From Mycobacterium gordonae (GTDB taxonomy: Bacteria > Actinomycetota > Actinomycetes > Mycobacteriales > Mycobacteriaceae), in the NCBI RefSeq assembly GCF_017086405.1, contig NZ_CP070973.1, forward strand, positions 5,240,739 to 5,304,738: a stretch of 64,000 nt of DNA, given 5' to 3'. Below the pieces are notes generated by a model that was given only the letters and a program-made list of their open reading frames with translations, was not told where the DNA came from and searched no databases. Position numbers and translations under genes: made by a program. Positions within the stretch are counted from its first letter, which is position 1. The number at the start of each line of letters is the position of its first letter. Positions 8,113 through 17,381 of the stretch are shown here, in pieces.

Positions 8113-8967
8113 TTAGCGCTCCTGATCTGTGTCGGCGCCGAAGAAGAATTCGTTGGCGTTGTTGTACAGGTAGTTGTCGAGGACATCCGCCGGCAGGTCG
8201 AGAGCATGTGCCTCGGGCACCACCCGGCGTTGGCGCAGCACCGGCCAATCGGAGGCGAAGATGATCTTGTCGGGGCCACGGGTGCGCATGTAGTGGATCA
8301 GGCTGTCCGGCAGTCGTTTCGGTGACCAGGCCGAGGTCATCAGCCGCAGGTTGCGGTACTTCATCAGCATGCGGATCGCGATGTCCCACCACGGGTCGGC
8401 GCCGTGGATCATGCACAGCTTCAGCTCCGGGAATCGCACGCACACCCGGTCCAGATGGATCGGGTTCTGCACCTCACCGGGGATCGGCGGCCCGGGCAGC
8501 CCGGTGTTGACGCACAGCGGCAGCTCGATCTCGGCGCACTTGGCGTAGAGAGGGTAGTACACCGCGTCGCTCGGCGGATACTGGCCGTCGGCCCAGAAGC
8601 TGGGACCGACCACCGCATAGGCCACCGGCAGGTCACCGGCGACCGCCGTCAACTCCCGCAACGACTTCACCGGACGCAGCAGATTTATCCCCCCCATGGC
8701 CAGGGCGAAACGATCTGGTCGTTCGTCGACGAATTTCCGGGCGGTGGTCGAGGGTTGGGCCAGGTTGTCCATCAGGATGGCTTTGCGCACCCCGTGTTCG
8801 TCCATCTCTTCGAGCAGTTCGGCGAGGTCGACGGGATCGAACATCGACTGCGGACCTTTAAAGTAGTCGTCGCGCACCTTCGTCATGAACTCGGGCTGGG
8901 TTTTGGTTTCGCCGAAATGCACGTTGACGAGACAGTCGATGACCGGCCGGGCGGGAGGTAGCGTCAT
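8113..8967 (-). CDS. Amidohydrolase-2 (ACMSD-like) family metal enzyme
   Basis: A 284-residue TIM-barrel amidohydrolase of the PF04909 type, the family of decarboxylases such as ACMSD and of several hydrolases. Visible motifs: NVHF near residue 17 at the first metal site; LAMGGINLLRP; LCMIHGADPWWD near 185; and IIFASDWPVL near 235, with the conserved aspartate. The HxH motif at the barrel start is reduced to VNVH, so metal ligation may differ from classical members. Its ATG overlaps the TGA of the upstream FadD (ATGA). Within the operon it is bracketed by acyl-CoA genes, so I infer a substrate from the same CoA pathway; the reaction is unknown. Confidence 0.78.
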   Translation of the reverse strand: MTLPPARPVIDCLVNVHFGETKTQPEFMTKVRDDYFKGPQSMFDPVDLAELLEEMDEHGVRKAILMDNLAQPSTTARKFVDERPDRFALAMGGINLLRPVKSLRELTAVAGDLPVAYAVVGPSFWADGQYPPSDAVYYPLYAKCAEIELPLCVNTGLPGPPIPGEVQNPIHLDRVCVRFPELKLCMIHGADPWWDIAIRMLMKYRNLRLMTSAWSPKRLPDSLIHYMRTRGPDKIIFASDWPVLRQRRVVPEAHALDLPADVLDNYLYNNANEFFFGADTDQER

Positions 8968-10583
8968 CGTTGCATCGTCCCTGCGGTGCTAACGGTTTCG
9001 GCGTGACAGGCGGCCCATCGATAGTCGGCCTTGCCGTTGCCGAGCCGACGCACCCGGTCTACCACGATGAACGCCTTGGGCACCTTGAAAGCTGCCAACT
9101 CGTCGGAGCAGCGCGCCCGAAGCGCGTCGGTGTCGGGCCGGCTCCCGTCGCGCGGTTGGACCAGTGCGACCACTTCCCGCCCCCACCGCTCGCTGGGGCG
9201 ACCCACCGCCAGGGCATCGGCGACGAGGGGATGCGCACGCAGCACTTCCTCGACCTCTTCGACGAAGACTTTCTCCCCACCGGTGTTGACCACCAACGAG
9301 TCCCGGCCGAACAACCGGAGCGTGCCGTCGGCCACCAGCGCGCCACGGTCACCGGAGATCACCACTCGCTGCCCGTCGACAACCGGGAACGTCTCGGTGG
9401 TGGCGGCCTCATCGTCGAAGTAGCCCAACGGAATACGTCCCTGGCGGGCCACCCAGCCGATCTCCGGGTCACCCGGTTCGAGAAATCTGCTGCGGTCCTG
9501 CGCCAATACCAGGCCGCCGGTCCGGATCGTGAAGGTGTCAGCCTGGGCGCCCTGGCGGCTGTGCCCAAACCCCATGTTCCCCGTCTCCGAAGACCCGTAG
9601 CCGTTGATGACCGTGATGTGCGGCAGGTACTCCAACAGGGCCTGCTGATGTTTGACGTTGGTGGCCGCTCCCCCGGCGCCGATCGCGACAAGCGCGGACA
9701 GGTCATAGCTGTCCCGGCCGAGTTCGTCGACGAGCGGAGCTGCGTAAGCGTCGCCCACCATCGTCATGAGTCCGACCTTCTCGCGTTCGGCAATCCGGAG
9801 CACCGCTGCTGGATCGAACTTCTGCCGCGTGTCGTAGAGGACGGCCGTCTGTCCGGACAGGATCGCCGAGAAGGCGGTCCACATACCGGCGGCGTGCATC
9901 AGCGGCGACACCGCGAACCAGGGCGCGCCACCGCGTTGCGCTCGCCGATGGATCTCGCCCACGTCCGCGTGATCCTCACCGTTCATCGACGCCACGTACA
10001 TGTCGGCCTGTCGCCACAGCACGCCCTTGGGGCGGCCGGTGGTGCCACCGGTGCAGATCATCAACAAATCGTCCGGCGAGCCCGCGCCGACCCGGCCGGA
10101 ATCACCCTGCGCCAGCACGTCTTCGAGCCGGACGCCACCATCGAGTTCTGGTGCGCCGCTGCCGTCGTCGATGGCAATGAGTAATTCGGCGGCCGCGTCG
10201 CCGATCTTGGCGCCCAGGCCGCGGTGGTAGATGACGCCGCGCGGCTTGACGTAGGCCAGCAGGTCAGCCACTTCCCGCGGGGTGTAGTAGTGGTTGACGT
10301 TGACGGGCACCACCCGGGCCTTCAGGCAGGCGATGACCATGTCGGGGTACAGGTCGTTGTGCATGACAAGCGCCACCCGGTCCTGGCCACACTCCCAGTT
10401 ACCCAGCGCTGCGCGTTCGGTGTGCGCACCGAAACCCTTGGCAGCCAAGTAGTCAGCGAGTCGACGCGTGCGGTCTGCGGATTCGGCGAAGGTGCTACGG
10501 CGGGTGCCGCAGACGGTCATCTCCCGATCGGGCACGGCGTCGGCCACTGCGTCCAGCACCGCTCCGATGGTCCATTCGGTCAT
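8964..10583 (-). CDS. Acyl-CoA synthetase (FadD), paralog of the ligase at 983
   Basis: A 539-residue AMP-forming acyl-CoA ligase. Motifs: ICTGGTTGRPKGVLW near residue 175, GYGSSETGNMG near 330, VVNTGGEKVFVEEVEEVL near 440, and catalytic lysine in RLGNGKADYRW near 515. It shares the HTER-AL-...-GQD segment (about residues 48-62) with the ligase at 983-2620. The start at 10583 (MTEWTIGAVLDAV) is the natural N-terminus; the open frame upstream overlaps the neighbouring amidohydrolase and is rejected. Its stop overlaps the next gene by four bases. Second gene of the TetR-controlled operon, presumably activating the pathway's free acid. Confidence 0.85.
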   Translation of the reverse strand: MTEWTIGAVLDAVADAVPDREMTVCGTRRSTFAESADRTRRLADYLAAKGFGAHTERAALGNWECGQDRVALVMHNDLYPDMVIACLKARVVPVNVNHYYTPREVADLLAYVKPRGVIYHRGLGAKIGDAAAELLIAIDDGSGAPELDGGVRLEDVLAQGDSGRVGAGSPDDLLMICTGGTTGRPKGVLWRQADMYVASMNGEDHADVGEIHRRAQRGGAPWFAVSPLMHAAGMWTAFSAILSGQTAVLYDTRQKFDPAAVLRIAEREKVGLMTMVGDAYAAPLVDELGRDSYDLSALVAIGAGGAATNVKHQQALLEYLPHITVINGYGSSETGNMGFGHSRQGAQADTFTIRTGGLVLAQDRSRFLEPGDPEIGWVARQGRIPLGYFDDEAATTETFPVVDGQRVVISGDRGALVADGTLRLFGRDSLVVNTGGEKVFVEEVEEVLRAHPLVADALAVGRPSERWGREVVALVQPRDGSRPDTDALRARCSDELAAFKVPKAFIVVDRVRRLGNGKADYRWAACHAETVSTAGTMQR

Positions 10584-10591
10584 CGGGCCGG

Positions 10592-11869
10592 CTACACCGA
10601 CGCGCGTCGCGAGTGTGAATCCGGCGCCGTCCGCACTGCGTGTCGCTTGGCAGCGGCCACCGTCGCGCCCGGTGTGTTGGCACCCAGCAGGTCCAAGGCG
10701 TTGTCGCGCATGACTTTGCGGGTGTCCTCCGGGCTGAATTCGGGAAACTGCGGAATGTCGGCGGCAAACGACATGGGCTCGGCGAGCCCCTCGCCGTGTG
10801 GCCAATCCGAACCGAACAGGATCTTGTCCACGCCGATCGTCTCGGCGAGCAACTTGACATCGTCCTCGTAATACGGCGCAATCCAGACGTTGTTCTTCAG
10901 TTGCTCGACCGGGTCTTCTTTGAAGTGGTAGGGCGCGGTGTTGGCCGCCTTCTTGAGCCGCTTGATCAACCGGTACACGAAGTAGGAACCGTTCTCGATG
11001 CTGGCGACCTTCAGGGTGGGATGGCGGGTGAATACCTGGTGGACGATCATCGCGGCCATCGAGTCGTGAATCGCCCGGTCGTCGAGGAGTACCTGGTCCA
11101 GCGGGTCCTTCTTGCCGAATCCCTCGAAGGTGGCCTTACCGCCCCACAGTGCGTTGATCGCCAGATACCCACTGTCGCTGAGGTGGAATCCCACGGGAAC
11201 ACCGGCTTCGGCCAGCCGTGCCCACACCGGATCGTGCGACGGGTCGCCAAGCGATCGCGGCTTGACCCGACCAGGCACCGGCGCGGGACGCACCAGCACC
11301 AGTCTGGCGCCCCGGCCGAGCACGAACTCGACCTCCTGCAGCGCCTTGTCCGGGTCGGCCAGTGCGATGATCGGCGCCGAGACAATGCGGCGATCGGGCC
11401 GATCGAATCCCCAGTCCTCATCCAGCCACTGGTTGAAGGCGTGCACCGAGGCCATCGTGGCGTCGACGTCGCTCTTGAGGGCCTCCTCGACGCCACAGGC
11501 GAAGGTTGGCAGCATGAACACCGTCTCCAGGTTCTGGGTGTCCATTACCCGCACCCGGGCATCCCGGTTCTGGTATTCGGGGTGATTGCCCAGCCGGTCG
11601 ACTTTCATGAGCGACGCCGGGTCGACGCCCTCGGGAATTTCGCCGCGGAAGAGCAGATCGAGGCAGCCGGGCTCGATGATCGGGTCGAAGGTCGGGTTCG
11701 GGATAAACTGATTGATGCGTTCGCCGATGACTGCCCAGGTGCGTTTCTCGTCGCGCAGCATCTGCACACCCCGGCGCCTGAATTCCTTCGGCAGGTAGCG
11801 GGTGAAGGAGTCGATCGGTTCGTAGTAATGATTGTCGACGTCGATCGCCCGGTAGCCCAACGTTGCCAT
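10592..11869 (-). CDS. Amidohydrolase-2 family metal enzyme, first gene of the catabolic operon
   Basis: A 425-residue PF04909-type amidohydrolase, larger than the one at 8113. Motifs: IDVDNHYYEP (residues 9-18, first metal site), VFMLPTFACGVEE, VGFHLSDSGY, and KILFGSDWPHGEG near 365 with the conserved aspartate and an extra histidine. Related proteins commonly sit in mycobacterial acyl-CoA clusters, but their reactions are mostly unproven. The start at 11869 is supported by GGGAGGA eight bases upstream. The promoter region carries operator copy A, 73 bases from the start. Eight bases separate it from the FadD gene. With the second amidohydrolase it may hydrolyse or decarboxylate intermediates; this is inference. 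Confidence 0.8.
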   Translation of the reverse strand: MATLGYRAIDVDNHYYEPIDSFTRYLPKEFRRRGVQMLRDEKRTWAVIGERINQFIPNPTFDPIIEPGCLDLLFRGEIPEGVDPASLMKVDRLGNHPEYQNRDARVRVMDTQNLETVFMLPTFACGVEEALKSDVDATMASVHAFNQWLDEDWGFDRPDRRIVSAPIIALADPDKALQEVEFVLGRGARLVLVRPAPVPGRVKPRSLGDPSHDPVWARLAEAGVPVGFHLSDSGYLAINALWGGKATFEGFGKKDPLDQVLLDDRAIHDSMAAMIVHQVFTRHPTLKVASIENGSYFVYRLIKRLKKAANTAPYHFKEDPVEQLKNNVWIAPYYEDDVKLLAETIGVDKILFGSDWPHGEGLAEPMSFAADIPQFPEFSPEDTRKVMRDNALDLLGANTPGATVAAAKRHAVRTAPDSHSRRASV

Positions 11870-11941
11870 CGTGGACGTCCTCCCAAATCCTTCTTCGCGC
11901 GAGGCGCATTGTGCGGTCCCCCAGCCGGCAACCGTACAGTA

Positions 11942-11962
11942 CATACTGTATACCTATCGGTA
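11942..11962 (-). promoter_or_regulatory. TetR-type operator/promoter, copy A
   Basis: CATACTGTATACCTATCGG at 11942-11960 matches copy B (18356-18374) at 18 of 19 positions, and the 15 bases at 11948-11962 are identical in both. Read on the minus strand, CGATAGGTAT is followed directly by TACAGT, a good -10 box, so a bound repressor would block the promoter of the operon starting at 11869. Confidence 0.7.
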
Positions 11963-12097
11963 CTGCTTTCTGCAATGCTCCCGACGGCCACCGGACATCC
12001 AGTGCGTCCCTGCTCAAAACGCCTGTCAGTGAGCACTTTCGGCCCCGAACCCAGGATCGATCGGCCACCGAATGCCACGTATGTTCTTACTGTGGCG

Positions 12098-12107
12098 ATT
12101 ACAGTAG
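12098..12107 (+). promoter_or_regulatory. Probable -10 region of the CoA-transferase gene
   Basis: ATTACAGTAG is identical to the -10 region at 20631-20640 before the tetR gene, and TACAGT fits TANNNT. CGAT precedes it, but the full CGATAGGTAT operator is missing, so the site may be a degenerate operator or only a promoter. The divergent operon promoter lies about 150 bases away. Confidence 0.45.
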
Positions 12108-12159
12108 GTAACCTGACCGGCGTGGAATGAGCACACGCGCAACGAAGGCAGGCGGGTAG

Positions 12160-13386
12160 ATGATCAAAGTGATGCAGGGCATTCGAGTCCTCGAGGTTGC
12201 GCAGTTCACCTTTGTTCCGGCCGCCGGAGCAATCCTCGCCGACTGGGGAGCCGACGTCATCAAGGTCGAGCATCCCGCGCGCGGAGACACCCAACGAGGC
12301 TTCGTGAACATGGGTGGCATCCAGATCGATCCCGACCGCCATCCGCTGATGGAACATCCCAACCGGGGTAAGCGCAGCGTCGGCATCGACGTGTCCACGC
12401 CCGGCGGTCAGGAAGTGCTCTACGAGCTGGCGAAGGCTTCCGACGTCTTCCTCACCAATTACCTGCCCGCGCAGCGGCAGAAGAACAAGTTCGACGTCGA
12501 ACACATCCGTGCGGCGAACCCTGACATCGTCTACGCCCGCGGCTCGGCCTACGGCGACAAGGGTCCCGAGCGCGGTACCGGCGGGTACGACGGCACCGCA
12601 TTCTGGACCCGCAGCGGCGTCGGCTACGCCCTGACGCCGGAGGAACGGGGCGGCGCACTGGGACAGGGCATTCCCGCGTTCGGCGACTCCATCGGCGGCA
12701 TGTTCATCGCTGGCGGCATATCGGCGGCACTGCTGCACCGCGAACGTACCGGCGAAGCCGTCGAACTCGACGTGTCGCTATTGAGCACCGCTTGGTGGGC
12801 GGCCGGCGCAAGCGTCACCCAGGGCATGGAGACCGGTCAGGTGATGCGCACGCCCATGCCCGGATCCCTGGCACCCTCGGTGAATCCGTTCATGGGCAAC
12901 TACCTGACCTCAGACGGCGGCACCATCAACCTCTGCATCATCAGTCCGACCGGGCTGATCCGGGATACCTTTGAGCACCTCGGAATCCCCGAAGCCGCCG
13001 ACGATCCCCGCTTCTCCGAGGTGCTGCCGTTGATCCAGAATGCTGACGCCGCCGGCAAGCTCATCGCTGACGCGTTCGCCGGCAAGCCATTTGTCTACTG
13101 GCGGGAGCATCTGAAGACCATGAAGGGACAGTGGGCACCCTTTCAGAGCCTGCTCGATCTGGCCCAGGACGAGCAGGCGATCGCCAACGACATGGTCTGC
13201 GAGGTCGAAGTCGCCAGTGGCGGGGCGCCATTCAAGGTGGTGCGCGGCCCGGTTCAGTTCAACCACGAACCGTTGGAGACCACTCGGGCACCCCAAGCCT
13301 CCGAGCACACCGAGATCGTGCTGATGGAAATCGGGATGGACTGGGACCGCATCTCCCGACTGAAAGACGTGGGAGCCATCGCCTGA
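12160..13386 (+). CDS. Family III CoA-transferase (CaiB/BaiF)
   Basis: A 408-residue family III CoA-transferase, moving CoA between acids through an aspartyl-CoA anhydride. The N-terminal Rossmann-type half reads IRVLEVAQFTFVPAAGAILA then DWGADVIKVEHP (residues 7-40). NRGKRSVGIDV follows near 70, and the catalytic aspartate is in PAFGDSIGGMFIAGG near residue 172. Length is normal. ATG at 12160 is kept; an in-frame ATG four codons later is an alternative, and the ribosome site is weak. Transcribed divergently from the FadD/amidohydrolase/FadE operon, it probably supplies the CoA ester used there. Confidence 0.85.
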   Translation: MIKVMQGIRVLEVAQFTFVPAAGAILADWGADVIKVEHPARGDTQRGFVNMGGIQIDPDRHPLMEHPNRGKRSVGIDVSTPGGQEVLYELAKASDVFLTNYLPAQRQKNKFDVEHIRAANPDIVYARGSAYGDKGPERGTGGYDGTAFWTRSGVGYALTPEERGGALGQGIPAFGDSIGGMFIAGGISAALLHRERTGEAVELDVSLLSTAWWAAGASVTQGMETGQVMRTPMPGSLAPSVNPFMGNYLTSDGGTINLCIISPTGLIRDTFEHLGIPEAADDPRFSEVLPLIQNADAAGKLIADAFAGKPFVYWREHLKTMKGQWAPFQSLLDLAQDEQAIANDMVCEVEVASGGAPFKVVRGPVQFNHEPLETTRAPQASEHTEIVLMEIGMDWDRISRLKDVGAIA

Positions 13387-13396
13387 CCCGACCCTC

Positions 13397-13771
13397 TCAG
13401 GTGCTGGCCGCGGCCTTGCGCTGCGCGATCTTGGTGCGCACCACATCCATGTCCAGGCCCTTGACCTTGGTCACCAGGTCTTCCAGGACCGCGGGCGGCA
13501 TCGCCCCGGCCTGGCTGTAGACAAGAATCCCGTCGCGGAACGCCATGATGGTCGGCACCGAGCGGATCCCGACCGTCGCGGCCAGTTCCCGCTCCGCGTC
13601 GGTGTCCACCTTCGCGTGGACGACGTCGGCGTGGTTGTGCGCGGACCGTTCGAAGACCGGCGCGAAGCCTCGGCACGGCCCGCACCATGGGGCCCAGAAG
13701 TCAACCAGCACAATCGGGTTCGCAACGATCGTGGCTTCGAAATCGGCGGCGGTAAGGTTCTTGACGGTCAT
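13397..13771 (-). CDS. Thioredoxin
   Basis: A 124-residue thioredoxin with the canonical active site WAPWCGPCRG (Cys30, Cys33), a conserved cis-proline in IRSVPTIMAFRDG near 70, and a C-terminal extension of about 15 basic/alanine-rich residues. It would reduce protein disulfides in the cytoplasm. AAGGAG eight bases before the ATG fixes the start. It is monocistronic or the end of the mmpS-mmpL unit: mmpL ends 93 bases upstream, but a CsoR-type palindrome at 13838-13853 lies between, so an own promoter is likely. Confidence 0.9.
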   Translation of the reverse strand: MTVKNLTAADFEATIVANPIVLVDFWAPWCGPCRGFAPVFERSAHNHADVVHAKVDTDAERELAATVGIRSVPTIMAFRDGILVYSQAGAMPPAVLEDLVTKVKGLDMDVVRTKIAQRKAAAST

Positions 13772-13837
13772 TGTTGCTCCTTCGGGCGTAGTAGGTACGC
13801 TGCGGCCGGCAAGCCGCTCCCACCGTCTTTAACCCAA

Positions 13838-13853
13838 ATACCCCTATGGGTAT
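13838..13853. promoter_or_regulatory. CsoR-family-type operator before thioredoxin
   Basis: ATACCCCTATGGGTAT is a 16-bp palindrome, ATACCC-N4-GGGTAT. This pattern is known from CsoR-family repressors (copper CsoR/RicR, persulfide CstR). It lies 66 bases upstream of the thioredoxin start. A second copy precedes mmpS at 17366. Confidence 0.6.
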
Positions 13854-13864
13854 TCCACCGGCGC

Positions 13865-16777
13865 CTATACCCCAGCCGGCTGGCGGTGTTCGACGGGCTT
13901 TGCCACGTCCGCCTGCTCGCCCAACAGCAGCGAACGCACCAGCCGGCGCGGCCCGAACGGCCGGAGCATGACGCTGGCCGGGCGCGGCCGCACCTTGAGC
14001 GGCCACCAGAACCACCTGCCCAATAGGGCGGCGATCGATGGTGTCATCAAGGAGCGCACGATCAGCGTGTCGAACAGCAGGCCGAGTCCGATCGTGCTGC
14101 CCGCCTGGCCGATCGAGCTCAAGTCACTGGCGGCCATGGACATCATCGTGAAGGCGAACACCAGCCCTGCGGCGGTGACGACACCGCCGGTCTCCCCCAT
14201 CGAGCGGATGATCCCGGTCCGCAGGCCCGCGCCGATCTCTTCCTGGAATCGCGAGACGAGCAGCAAATTGTAGTCGGAACCGACGGCCAACAGGATGATG
14301 AGGCCGAAGACCGGTGCGATCCAGTTGAGTTCCAGACCGAGGATGTGCTGCCACACCAGGACCGACAGCCCGAAAGCCGCCCCCAGCGACAACAGCACGG
14401 TGCCGACGATCACCAGCGACGCGACCAGCGCCCGGGTGATGACCACCATAACGACGAAGATCAGAGTCAGGGCGGCGATCCCGACGATCAACAGGTCGAA
14501 TTGGGAGCCGGTCTGGATATCGTTGTACACCGCGGCCGTACCGGTCAGATAGAACTTGGCGTTCGCCAGCGGAGTGCCTTTCACCGCTTCGTGCGCGGCA
14601 TTGAGTTCCGGCTTCACGGCCGCAATGCCTTTGGGCGTCGCCGGGTCGGCGTCGTGAGTGATGATGAACCGTGCCGCCTTCCCGTCCGCCGACAAGAACA
14701 GCTTCAGGCCCCGCTGAAAGTCGGGATTGTCGAACGCCTCCGGTGGCAGATAGAAGTAGTCGTCGGCTTTGGAGGAGTCGAACGCCTGGCCCATAGCGCT
14801 TGCGGTGTCGGTCATCCGCGACATCTGAGTGACCAGACCGGAGAAACTACTGTGCAGGGTCAGCAGTGTCCCCTGCATGGACTGGGCAGCCGCGATAATC
14901 GGTGGAAATTCGGCGAGCATCTTGGGTAGCAGCGCGTCGATGTTGTTCATATCGCCGAGCAGCGTGGTCATGTCCGCACTGAACTTGTCCACGCCGTCGA
15001 TGGCCTCGAACACCGACTTGGCCGCCCAGCAGGCTGGAATGTTGAAACAGTGCTGCTCCCAATACAAATAGCTGCGGAACGGCCGGGCGAAATCGTCGAA
15101 GTCGGCCAGATGGTCCCGCATCTCGTCCAGCGTGGCCTTCATTGCTCCCATGTCGCCTACCATGTGATGAGTCGTGCCACTCATCTGCCTCATCAGCCCC
15201 TGGATGCGCTGCATCGAACCGACCATGACGCCGAGATCGTCGCTCATGGTGAGCATGTCGGCCATGCGATCCTTCATGAACTGCAGATTCTGCTGGATCG
15301 GCAGCGACTGCATGCTGACCTGGAACGGGATCGAGCTGTGCTCGATCGGCCCGCCCAACGGTCTGGTGATGCTTTGCACGCGGGCGATTCCGGGCGTTCG
15401 AAAAATATCCTTTGCGATGCGGTCCAGGATGATCATGTCGCTCGAGTTCCGCATGTCATGATCGCCTTCGACCATGAGGATGTCGGGATTGAGCCGGGCC
15501 GCACTGAAATGTTTTTCCGCGGCGTTGTATCCGACGTTGGACGGCAGACTAGACGGAATGTAGTAGCGGTCGTTGTAGCTGATCGACATGGTCGGCACGA
15601 TCAGCAGCCCGACCAGTGCGATGAGCAGCGACGCGACGAAGATCGGCCCGGGCCAGCGAACGGTCGCGGTGCCCATCCGCCGCCATCCCCGCGTCTTGAT
15701 CATCCGCTTGGGATCGAGCAGGCCGAATCGGGTCGCCACGGCGACGATCGCCGGCGCGGCGGTCAGCGCCCCTGCGATCACCACGAGCAACCCCAGGGCC
15801 GAGGGGATTCCGAGCGCCTTGAAATACGACAGGCGCGCAAAGTGCAGACAGAATGACGCCCCGGCAATCGTCAGGCCGGAGCCCAGAATGACGTGATACG
15901 TACCGCGAAACATGGTGTAATAGGCCGCTTCTCGGTCCTGGCCGTTCTGACGAGCCTCTTGATAGCGTCCGATCAGGAAGATCGCATAATCGGTGCCGGC
16001 CGCGATCGCCAGCGACGACAGCATCGCGACGACGAAGGTCGAGAAGCCCAACAGGTCGTAGCGACCCAGGAGCGCGATCAACCCTCTCGCCGTGCCCATT
16101 TCGAAACCGACCATCACCAGCACCAGCAGCACCGTGACGACCGAGCGGTACACCACGAAAAGCATGATCATGATGACCACGCCGGTCACGCCCATCATCT
16201 TGAACATGCTCTTGTCGGCGGCCTCGTTCATGTCCGTCGTTAGTGCTGCCGGGCCGGTCACGTAGGTCTTCAGCCCCGGAGGCGGTTTCGATCCGTCGAC
16301 GATCTTGCGCACCGCGTCAACCGACTCGTTCCCCAGCGTGCTGCCCTGGTTGCCGGCTACGTTGAGCTGAACGTAGGCCGCCTTGCCATCCCCACTCTGG
16401 GAGCCAGCTGCCGTGATGCGGTCGCCCCACAGATTCTGAACGTGCTGCACGTGTTTAGTGTCGGCGGCCAGTTTCTTGATCAACCCGTCGTAATAGGTGT
16501 GCGCCTGATCGCCGAGTTCTTTGTCGCTCTCCAGAACCACCATCACGATGCTGTCCGAATCGGATTCGCGGAACGTGGCGCCGATACGCTTCGCCGCGAT
16601 CATCGCGGGCGCGTCCTGGGGTGACATCGTCACCGCGTGGGTACGGGCCACCGATTCGATTGGCGGCACAAGAAGATTGAGCGCAAGCGTCAGCAGCAGC
16701 CACACCAGGATGATCGGAATGGCGAACGCCCGGACAAAACGCATGAAGCGCGGTCGGCTGTCGGTGTCGGTACTCAT
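13865..16777 (-). CDS. mmpL: MmpL4/MmpL5-type RND transporter
   Basis: A 970-residue RND-superfamily exporter. One membrane helix lies near residues 17-37, followed by a large periplasmic loop; five helices at about 190-370, a helix near 395, a second large loop (about 420-760) rich in coiled-coil-like heptads, and five final helices. Proton-relay segments AAGTDYAIFLIGRYQEAR (near 265) and AVGSDYNLLLVSRFQEE (near 845) are intact, as in MmpL4/5, which export siderophores and confer drug efflux. ATG overlaps the mmpS stop by four bases. The substrate here is unknown. Confidence 0.9.
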   Translation of the reverse strand: MSTDTDSRPRFMRFVRAFAIPIILVWLLLTLALNLLVPPIESVARTHAVTMSPQDAPAMIAAKRIGATFRESDSDSIVMVVLESDKELGDQAHTYYDGLIKKLAADTKHVQHVQNLWGDRITAAGSQSGDGKAAYVQLNVAGNQGSTLGNESVDAVRKIVDGSKPPPGLKTYVTGPAALTTDMNEAADKSMFKMMGVTGVVIMIMLFVVYRSVVTVLLVLVMVGFEMGTARGLIALLGRYDLLGFSTFVVAMLSSLAIAAGTDYAIFLIGRYQEARQNGQDREAAYYTMFRGTYHVILGSGLTIAGASFCLHFARLSYFKALGIPSALGLLVVIAGALTAAPAIVAVATRFGLLDPKRMIKTRGWRRMGTATVRWPGPIFVASLLIALVGLLIVPTMSISYNDRYYIPSSLPSNVGYNAAEKHFSAARLNPDILMVEGDHDMRNSSDMIILDRIAKDIFRTPGIARVQSITRPLGGPIEHSSIPFQVSMQSLPIQQNLQFMKDRMADMLTMSDDLGVMVGSMQRIQGLMRQMSGTTHHMVGDMGAMKATLDEMRDHLADFDDFARPFRSYLYWEQHCFNIPACWAAKSVFEAIDGVDKFSADMTTLLGDMNNIDALLPKMLAEFPPIIAAAQSMQGTLLTLHSSFSGLVTQMSRMTDTASAMGQAFDSSKADDYFYLPPEAFDNPDFQRGLKLFLSADGKAARFIITHDADPATPKGIAAVKPELNAAHEAVKGTPLANAKFYLTGTAAVYNDIQTGSQFDLLIVGIAALTLIFVVMVVITRALVASLVIVGTVLLSLGAAFGLSVLVWQHILGLELNWIAPVFGLIILLAVGSDYNLLLVSRFQEEIGAGLRTGIIRSMGETGGVVTAAGLVFAFTMMSMAASDLSSIGQAGSTIGLGLLFDTLIVRSLMTPSIAALLGRWFWWPLKVRPRPASVMLRPFGPRRLVRSLLLGEQADVAKPVEHRQPAGV

Positions 16778-17205
16778 GCGGCTTTCACCAAACAGAAGGT
16801 CTGGGCATGATGACCGTTGGATGACTGTTCGTCGCGGATTTCGCCGTTGACGGTGATACGACAGCCGATACGGTCACTGTCGCCCTGCGCCACGACGTTG
16901 GCGATGACGGCCGGGTTGGTCGTCGAAATCGTGTAAGTCCAAGGCAGACTGCTGAACTTCGCCTGCTCGGCCTGAGCATCCTTGTTCAGGTAGCTCAGGC
17001 TGCCCGTCGTCTCGCTGGGCCCGAAAACCTCATAGGTCACGGTTTTCGGATTGAACGGAACGATCGATTCGACGGCGCTACCGGTCGTCGAAAACAGCTT
17101 GTCAGAGCCGAACACACCGCGCAGCCGCTGAACGGCGATGCCACCCAACGCCACAGCGATCACAACGACAAGCGGTATCCAGGCCCGCTTGAGAAAGGTG
17201 AGCAT
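16774..17205 (-). CDS. mmpS: MmpS accessory protein
   Basis: A 143-residue MmpS protein: a single N-terminal membrane anchor (residues 8-27) and a secreted beta-sandwich domain with the family segments VTYEVFGPSETTGSLSYLN near 56-74 and CRITVNGEIRDEQ near 118. It works with MmpL as a periplasmic adaptor. AAGGGGACC precedes the ATG. A CsoR-type palindrome sits about 160 bases upstream. The region 17206-17487 between mmpS and the enoyl-CoA hydratase contains no further gene. Confidence 0.9.
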   Translation of the reverse strand: MLTFLKRAWIPLVVVIAVALGGIAVQRLRGVFGSDKLFSTTGSAVESIVPFNPKTVTYEVFGPSETTGSLSYLNKDAQAEQAKFSSLPWTYTISTTNPAVIANVVAQGDSDRIGCRITVNGEIRDEQSSNGHHAQTFCLVKAA

Positions 17206-17365
17206 GATGGTCCCCTTGGTCCGTTGCCCTCGCCCTTAGCGAGTCTCGCGCCGGCCGCCAGGCATCGGAAGGGTCGTTTGACCCTCGTTTTGACGGTCTT
17301 CGGTCGCCCGCATCGACGTCTGTGCCCTCATCTCGGTCTCCTCACTGGCGTTACTTCTCGCAAAT

Positions 17366-17381
17366 ATACCCTACCGGGTAT
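17366..17381. promoter_or_regulatory. CsoR-family-type operator upstream of mmpS-mmpL
   Basis: ATACCCTACCGGGTAT is a second ATACCC-N4-GGGTAT palindrome with the same arms and spacer length as that at 13838-13853. The next gene downstream on the minus strand is mmpS (start 17205). Confidence 0.6.
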
